Source of the DNA: JANNGZ01 sp031404155
GTDB taxonomy: Bacteria > Pseudomonadota > Gammaproteobacteria > Burkholderiales > Burkholderiaceae_C
Direction of reading: 5' to 3'
Assembly (NCBI GenBank): GCA_031404155.1
Contig: JANNGZ010000150.1
Location: forward strand, 1-19,702
Length of the DNA stretch: 19,702 nt
In this document: piece by piece, positions 15,099 through 19,702 of the stretch
How positions within the stretch are numbered: position 1 is the first letter of the stretch
Layout of the letters: every line of letters begins with the position of its first letter
Translations under genes and position numbers: made by a program
The notes under the pieces: model-generated
The model's database searches: none
What the model was told of the DNA's origin: nothing
Seen by the model: only the letters and a program-made list of their open reading frames with translations

Positions 15099-15171
15099 TC
15101 AGCGCCCCGCCCGCACAAGCCCGACACGGGCAAGGCCGCGGGGTGGCCCGGCCACGCGGGGCCGCGCGGAT

Positions 15172-15876
15172 TCAGTCCTGCGCTTTGGCGAACACATAAC
15201 CCGCGCCGCGCACCGTGAGCACGCGCCGCGGCACCTTGGCGTCGTCTTCGATCAAGGCGCGGATGCGCGAGATGTGAACATCGATCGAGCGGTCGAAGGC
15301 TTCCAGCGGGTGGCCCTTGAGCGTGTCCATGATCTGGTCGCGCGAGAGCACGCGCCCGGGGCTGCGCGCGAGCACCACCAGCAGCTCGAACTGGTGGCTC
15401 GTCAGGTCGCACACATTGCCGTCCAGCCGCGCCGGGCGCGCGCCGAGGTCGATCTCCAGGCGGCCGAAGCGCAGCACTTCATCGGCGGCGGGCTCGGGCG
15501 CGGCGCGGCGCAGCAGCGCCTTCACCCGCGCCAACAACTCGCGCGGCTCGAAGGGTTTGGGCAGGTAGTCGTCGGCGCCGAGTTCAAGGCCGACGATGCG
15601 GTCCATCGGCTCGCCGCGCGCAGTGAGCATCAGCAGCGGCAGGCGGCGGGTGCGCGCGTCGCCGCGCAGTTCGCGCGTCAAGTCCAGGCCGTCGCCGTCG
15701 GGCAGCATCAGGTCGAGCAGCAGCGCGTCGTAAGCGACGGGCTGGCGCAGGCGCTCGCGGCCGGCAGCGAGCGAGGGCGCGGTGTCGACCTCGTAGCCGG
15801 CCTGGCGCAAGTACGGCCCGACCATGTCGGTCAGCCGGGTGTCGTCGTCGATCAGCAGCAGGCGGGGTGTGGTCAT
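15172..15876 (-). CDS. OmpR-family response regulator
   Basis: This 234-residue two-component regulator has a receiver domain at 1-120, with the acidic pocket D10-D12, the phospho-acceptor D55 (LLLDLMLPDGDG), T85 and K107 (LPKPFEPREL). A winged-helix domain at about 133-232 contains the usual LTSHQFELL and RSIDVHISRIR segments and ends in VRGAGYVF. The ATG at 15876 was chosen because the receiver begins at once. It precedes the kinase gene and lies 173 bp downstream of the Spy/CpxP-like gene on the same strand. By family it should bind DNA as a phosphorylated dimer. The likely targets are its own operon and the Spy-like gene, by analogy with CpxR only. Confidence 0.95.
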   Translation of the reverse strand: MTTPRLLLIDDDTRLTDMVGPYLRQAGYEVDTAPSLAAGRERLRQPVAYDALLLDLMLPDGDGLDLTRELRGDARTRRLPLLMLTARGEPMDRIVGLELGADDYLPKPFEPRELLARVKALLRRAAPEPAADEVLRFGRLEIDLGARPARLDGNVCDLTSHQFELLVVLARSPGRVLSRDQIMDTLKGHPLEAFDRSIDVHISRIRALIEDDAKVPRRVLTVRGAGYVFAKAQD

Positions 15877-16049
15877 CGGGCTGGCGTCGAAAGGGTACCT
15901 GCGGTGCCAAGTCGTCGAGCTTCGGTTGGAAGGACCGCGCGGCCGGTTGCCCGGCGCGAAGGCGCGCAGGGGAATTCAGGCCGCAAGCATAGACGCGAGC
16001 TCAGCCCCTTGGGCAGACAAGACACTCGCGCCGACACACCGTCACACCG

Positions 16050-16541
16050 TCACTTGCGGGAATCGGCCGCACCACGCTCGCGCTGGTGGCGCTCGCCCAT
16101 CTCGCGGCGCTGCTTGGTGCGCTCGGCCAGCTTGGTGCGCTGCTCGGGCGTGAGCACGCGGCTCACCTCCAGCATGGTTTGCATCATGCGGCGCGAAGAC
16201 TGGTCGTGTTGCTGCAACTGGCGCTGGCGCAACGCCTCGACCGCGTTGGCGTCGACCACCGGCGCGCTGAACACGCGCAGGGTTTCGTCCATCAGTGCGC
16301 GGCGTGCATCGTGCTGGGCGCGCCGTTCGGTGGTCGCGGTGTCGGTGATGCGCTTGATTTGTGCGCGTTGCTCCGGGGTGGCGTCCACGGCGTCGAGCAT
16401 GCGGCCGATGTGCTGACCGCCCATGCCGCCGCGCCCACCGTGCCCACCGAAGGCGAAGGCGCTGAGCGCAAACGTGCTGGCCAGCGCCAGCACGGTGCCG
16501 GCGATGAAGAGACGAGGAGAAGTCTTCGAGATGGCGTTCAT
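16050..16541 (-). CDS. Spy/CpxP-family periplasmic protein
   Basis: This 163-residue protein has a signal peptide (residues 1-30, cleavage expected after SAFA), then a Gly/His-rich linker (31-45, metal-binding potential), then an all-helical region. The region carries two LTxxQ-type motifs, ATPEQ (54-58) and LTPEQ (130-134), the hallmark of CpxP/Spy. These proteins act as periplasmic chaperones or as inhibitors of the CpxA sensor. The C-terminal end is very basic and Gln/Arg-rich. The ATG at 16541 was chosen because the signal peptide starts there, with GGGAG about 11 nt upstream; the frame is open further upstream without family resemblance. It lies just upstream of the response regulator and kinase, which supports a Cpx-like module. 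An 8-bp direct repeat (CACACCGT, 16035-16050) abuts its stop. Confidence 0.87.
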   Translation of the reverse strand: MNAISKTSPRLFIAGTVLALASTFALSAFAFGGHGGRGGMGGQHIGRMLDAVDATPEQRAQIKRITDTATTERRAQHDARRALMDETLRVFSAPVVDANAVEALRQRQLQQHDQSSRRMMQTMLEVSRVLTPEQRTKLAERTKQRREMGERHQRERGAADSRK

Positions 16542-16701
16542 GGTTGAAGCGCTCCCAGGGGGTTGAACATGGAGCGTGAGCATCGGGCCCGAGCTTTGCG
16601 CCGCGTTGCTGCGGCGGTAAAGATGCGTGAAGGGCTCGGTGCCTGCGGCGCGGCCACAAGCCCCCGAGTCGCAAGGAAATGTGGCTCTGCCACTTTCCTT
16701 G

Positions 16702-16734
16702 GTCCCCGCGGGGGACGGCCGGCTTCGGCCGGCC
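16702..16734. terminator. Paired GC-rich hairpins after the lipoprotein gene
   Basis: Two adjacent perfect hairpins follow the lipoprotein stop by 9 bp. GGCCGGC / GCCGGCC (16717-16734) has a TTCG loop on the plus strand. GTCCCC / GGGGAC (16702-16716) has a 3-nt loop. No T-run follows on either strand, so they may block or stabilise RNA rather than act as a classical terminator. Confidence 0.45.
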
Positions 16735-16743
16735 TTGGGGCAC

Positions 16744-17667
16744 TCAGAACGCCGGCTCGATGCGCAACAGCGTGCGCCGCAGCGCAAATTCCGGGTTGGC
16801 GCTGCGCAGTTCCAGGCGCAGCAGCACACCGCTCTTGCGGTCCACCACCATCACGCCGTCGACACGGGTGCTGAGTTCGCCATGCGGTACCTCGCCGAAC
16901 AGCTCCACCACGGCCGCGTCGAAGGGCCGGCCGAGCCCGGTCTTCACGCCGATCGCGATCACCTGGCCGCGCAGGCGGCCGCTGCCGCCGCCATCGCCGC
17001 CGAGGTGCAACCCGCCGCCCAGCAGGTCACCCAGCGCCAGCTCACGTTTGAGCAGGCGCGTCCAGTACACGAGCGGCACCTCGCCGGGCGCCGCCACCAG
17101 GTTGCCCGACAGGTCCTGCTGCCAGCGCGCGGCCAGCGGGCGGCCTTCGAGATCGAGCCCAAATTCGAGTTGGCCGCGGCGCAAGGCCGAAAGTTTCAGG
17201 CCCAGCTCGCGTGACGGGCCGCGTGTGCCCGCGCGCTCTTCGTAGACCAAGCGTTCACCCAGCGCCAGCGGCAGCGCCGCGGCGCGCTCGGGCGCGAGCG
17301 TGTCGAGCAGCGGCGAGCAGCCCTTGCTACCCAGCGCACCGCGCAGCGCGTCGTCGCGGCCTTTGAGTTGCGCCAGTTCATCGGCCTCGGGGCCGTCGCT
17401 GCGCATTGCCAGCAGCGCCGGCCAGAACACCGTGACGCCCAGGCTCAGCGCGATGACGTTGTTGCCCACACGCGCATCCACCGCGTAGGCCACATCGGCG
17501 GCCCGCTGCTGCACCCGGTCAAGCTCGTCGTGCATCGTGTCGCACGGCCAGGCGCTGAACTGCGCCGCGTCGGCCAGCGCCGGCTTCACGTTCACCGAGC
17601 GGGTGGCGCAGCCGGCCAGCAGCAGGCTGGTGGCGAGCGTGGCGGCACAGGCGCGGCAGGTGCTCAT
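16744..17667 (-). CDS. Predicted lipoprotein of unknown function
   Basis: This 307-residue protein begins with a short basic region and a hydrophobic run ending in LLLAGC (15-20), a lipobox with Cys20 as the lipid-modified residue, so membrane anchoring is predicted. Residues 40-110 (PCDTMHDEL ..., a hydrophobic stretch at about 70-88, then AQLKGRDDALRGAL) resemble the CD-x-L / LKG pattern of a widespread type of small proteobacterial lipoprotein. The rest, about 130-307, looks beta-rich with a Gly-rich loop at 216-230, and I do not recognise it. The ATG at 17667 was chosen because the lipobox follows at the right distance; an open frame to 17748 would bury it. It lies upstream of the Spy-like gene on the same strand, separated by 202 bp with two hairpins, so probably a separate unit. 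Confidence 0.75.
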   Translation of the reverse strand: MSTCRACAATLATSLLLAGCATRSVNVKPALADAAQFSAWPCDTMHDELDRVQQRAADVAYAVDARVGNNVIALSLGVTVFWPALLAMRSDGPEADELAQLKGRDDALRGALGSKGCSPLLDTLAPERAAALPLALGERLVYEERAGTRGPSRELGLKLSALRRGQLEFGLDLEGRPLAARWQQDLSGNLVAAPGEVPLVYWTRLLKRELALGDLLGGGLHLGGDGGGSGRLRGQVIAIGVKTGLGRPFDAAVVELFGEVPHGELSTRVDGVMVVDRKSGVLLRLELRSANPEFALRRTLLRIEPAF

Positions 17668-17746
17668 GATCGGCGGCGATTGTGCATCGCTGCTCGCGGC
17701 ACAAGGCAGGGCGTCACCCCGCGTCCTGCGCCCGCCCACCAAAGCC

Positions 17747-17783
17747 AAACGCCCGCATGAAGCGCGTACTTCAGCGGGCGTTT
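17747..17783 (-). terminator. Terminator after tRNA-Ser
   Basis: A long hairpin begins 2 bp after the encoded CCA of the tRNA. The outer 10-bp stem is AAACGCCCGC / GCGGGCGTTT (17747-17756 and 17774-17783). It is continued by TGAAG / CTTCA (17758-17762 and 17769-17773) with one bulged base and a 6-nt loop. On the minus strand it is followed by GGCTTTGG, so the T-tract lies mostly in the stem. It probably ends the serS-tRNA transcript. Confidence 0.7.
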
Positions 17784-17785
17784 GC

Positions 17786-17877
17786 TGGCGGAAAGGGAGG
17801 GATTCGAACCCTCGTCAGGGGAGAACCCCTGAACCGGATTTCGAGTCCGGCGCATTCGACCACTCTGCCACCTTTCC
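17786..17877 (-). tRNA. tRNA-Ser, anticodon CGA (reads UCG)
   Basis: This is a class II tRNA on the minus strand. The acceptor stem is GGAAAGG (from 17877) / CCTTTCC (17796-17790), discriminator G 17789, and CCA encoded at 17788-17786. The anticodon arm CCGGA-CTCGAAA-TCCGG gives anticodon CGA (17843-17841). The long variable arm has a 7-bp stem (TCAGGGG / CCCCTGA), which identifies tRNA-Ser. The T arm is GAGGG-TTCGAAT-CCCTC. It lies 58 bp downstream of serS with no terminator between, followed at once by a terminator hairpin, so it is probably processed from a serS transcript or has its own weak promoter. Confidence 0.96.
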
Positions 17878-17935
17878 TGATCTGCTTTGCCGCCCGGGCT
17901 GACGTGGTCTGTGTCTGGCGGCGAAGGCGCGGATT

Positions 17936-19315
<1,380 letters not shown>

Positions 19316-19349
19316 GTCGGGCTTTCGAGGCAGGGCGTGTACTTGTCAG

Positions 19350-19372
19350 AACGGCACCGCGCGGGTGCCGTT
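19350..19372 (-). terminator. Hairpin between ispH and serS
   Basis: A 9-bp perfect stem AACGGCACC / GGTGCCGTT with a 5-nt loop lies 27 bp past the ispH stop and 35 bp before the serS ATG. On the minus strand it is followed by CTGACAAG without a T-run. It could be a weak terminator or a leader structure of serS. Confidence 0.45.
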
Positions 19373-19398
19373 CGAATCCGGGTGCGGCACGGCTGGCG

Positions 19399-19702
19399 TC
19401 ACGATCGCGAGGACCTCACCGCGGCCATGGATTTGTCGCCCAAACCCAGCGGCAGCGGGAAATGGGTTGTCTCCTGCACCCCATCCATCTTGCGCACGCT
19501 CACCGCACCGAGTTCACGCAGGCGCGCGATCACCTGCTGCACCAGGATGTCCGGCGCGCTGGCGCCGGCGGTCAGGCCCACACGCGCCTTGCCTTCGAAC
19601 CATTCGGGCAGCAGGTCGCTCGCCGCATCGACCATGTGGCCGGGGGTGCCCAAGCGTTCGGCCAACTCGCGCAAGCGGTTGCTGTTGGAACTCGTGGGGC
19701 TG
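19399..19702 (-). CDS. ispH: 4-hydroxy-3-methylbut-2-enyl diphosphate reductase, C-terminal part
   Basis: IspH (LytB) is the [4Fe-4S] enzyme of the last step of the MEP pathway, making IPP and DMAPP. Only the last 100 codons are in the window; the gene enters from the right edge. Visible are PTSSNSNRLRELAE (the SxN substrate-binding segment), GLTAGASAPDILVQQVI (the ASxP substrate loop) and the C-terminal TTHFPLPLGL. The Ala-Ser-Ala-Pro form of the loop instead of Ser-Thr-Pro is common in betaproteobacteria. It precedes serS on the same strand by 83 bp. The family is certain. Confidence 0.95.
   Translation of the reverse strand, partial: SPTSSNSNRLRELAERLGTPGHMVDAASDLLPEWFEGKARVGLTAGASAPDILVQQVIARLRELGAVSVRKMDGVQETTHFPLPLGLGDKSMAAVRSSRS

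Noticed and set aside
15100..15171. GC-rich inverted repeats in the gap between response regulator and kinase as a riboswitch or terminator
   Set aside because: They are short, overlapping stems expected in very GC-rich sequence, with no T-run and no known RNA family features.

Overview
The window is about 19.7 kb of dense, high-GC DNA (roughly 70 % G+C by eye) from a betaproteobacterium, almost certainly order Burkholderiales. The evidence is the sequence type of the ribosomal proteins, TrpRS, SerRS, IspH and acyl-CoA desaturase, a DUF3717-type protein (a family known mainly from this order), and the trxB / Crp-type regulator / ftsK neighbourhood. It reads as ordinary chromosome. I see no integrase, transposase, phage gene, CRISPR array or rRNA gene.

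Layout, left to right. (1) 1-3214: the 5' part of ftsK (minus, cut by the window edge), a CRP-like regulator (minus) and, divergent from it, thioredoxin reductase trxB (plus). (2) 3253-3860: an rpmB-rpmG ribosomal protein operon with a recognisable promoter and two back-to-back terminator hairpins. (3) 3981-7321, minus: a membrane acyl-CoA desaturase, an RsmB/NOP-type rRNA m5C methyltransferase and purN. (4) 7456-9422, plus: trpS, carrying an iron-sulphur-type cysteine motif, and a small carboxylesterase. (5) 9494-11916, plus: a decayed Vgb-type beta-propeller gene, a DUF3717/DUF1289 protein and a MATE efflux transporter. (6) 11913-17667, minus: a TPR protein with an N-terminal signalling-type domain, a histidine kinase, an OmpR-type regulator, a Spy/CpxP-like periplasmic protein and an unknown lipoprotein. 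(7) 17747-19702, minus: a terminator, tRNA-Ser(CGA), serS and the 3' part of ispH.

Functionally, most genes are housekeeping: translation (L28, L33, TrpRS, SerRS, tRNA-Ser, rRNA methylation), purine and isoprenoid synthesis, redox control and chromosome segregation. The exception is the minus-strand block 13695-16541. There, Spy/CpxP-like protein, response regulator and sensor kinase lie in line like a Cpx-type envelope-stress module, with an unrecognised lipoprotein upstream and a TPR regulator-like protein downstream.

I found no convincing new multi-gene system. The items most worth a second look are the TrpRS cysteine motif, a block of atypical codons inside serS, a dense GATC tandem repeat at the end of the kinase gene, the internally deleted propeller pseudogene, an inverted repeat upstream of the desaturase, and the interlocked stop codons of the MATE and TPR genes.
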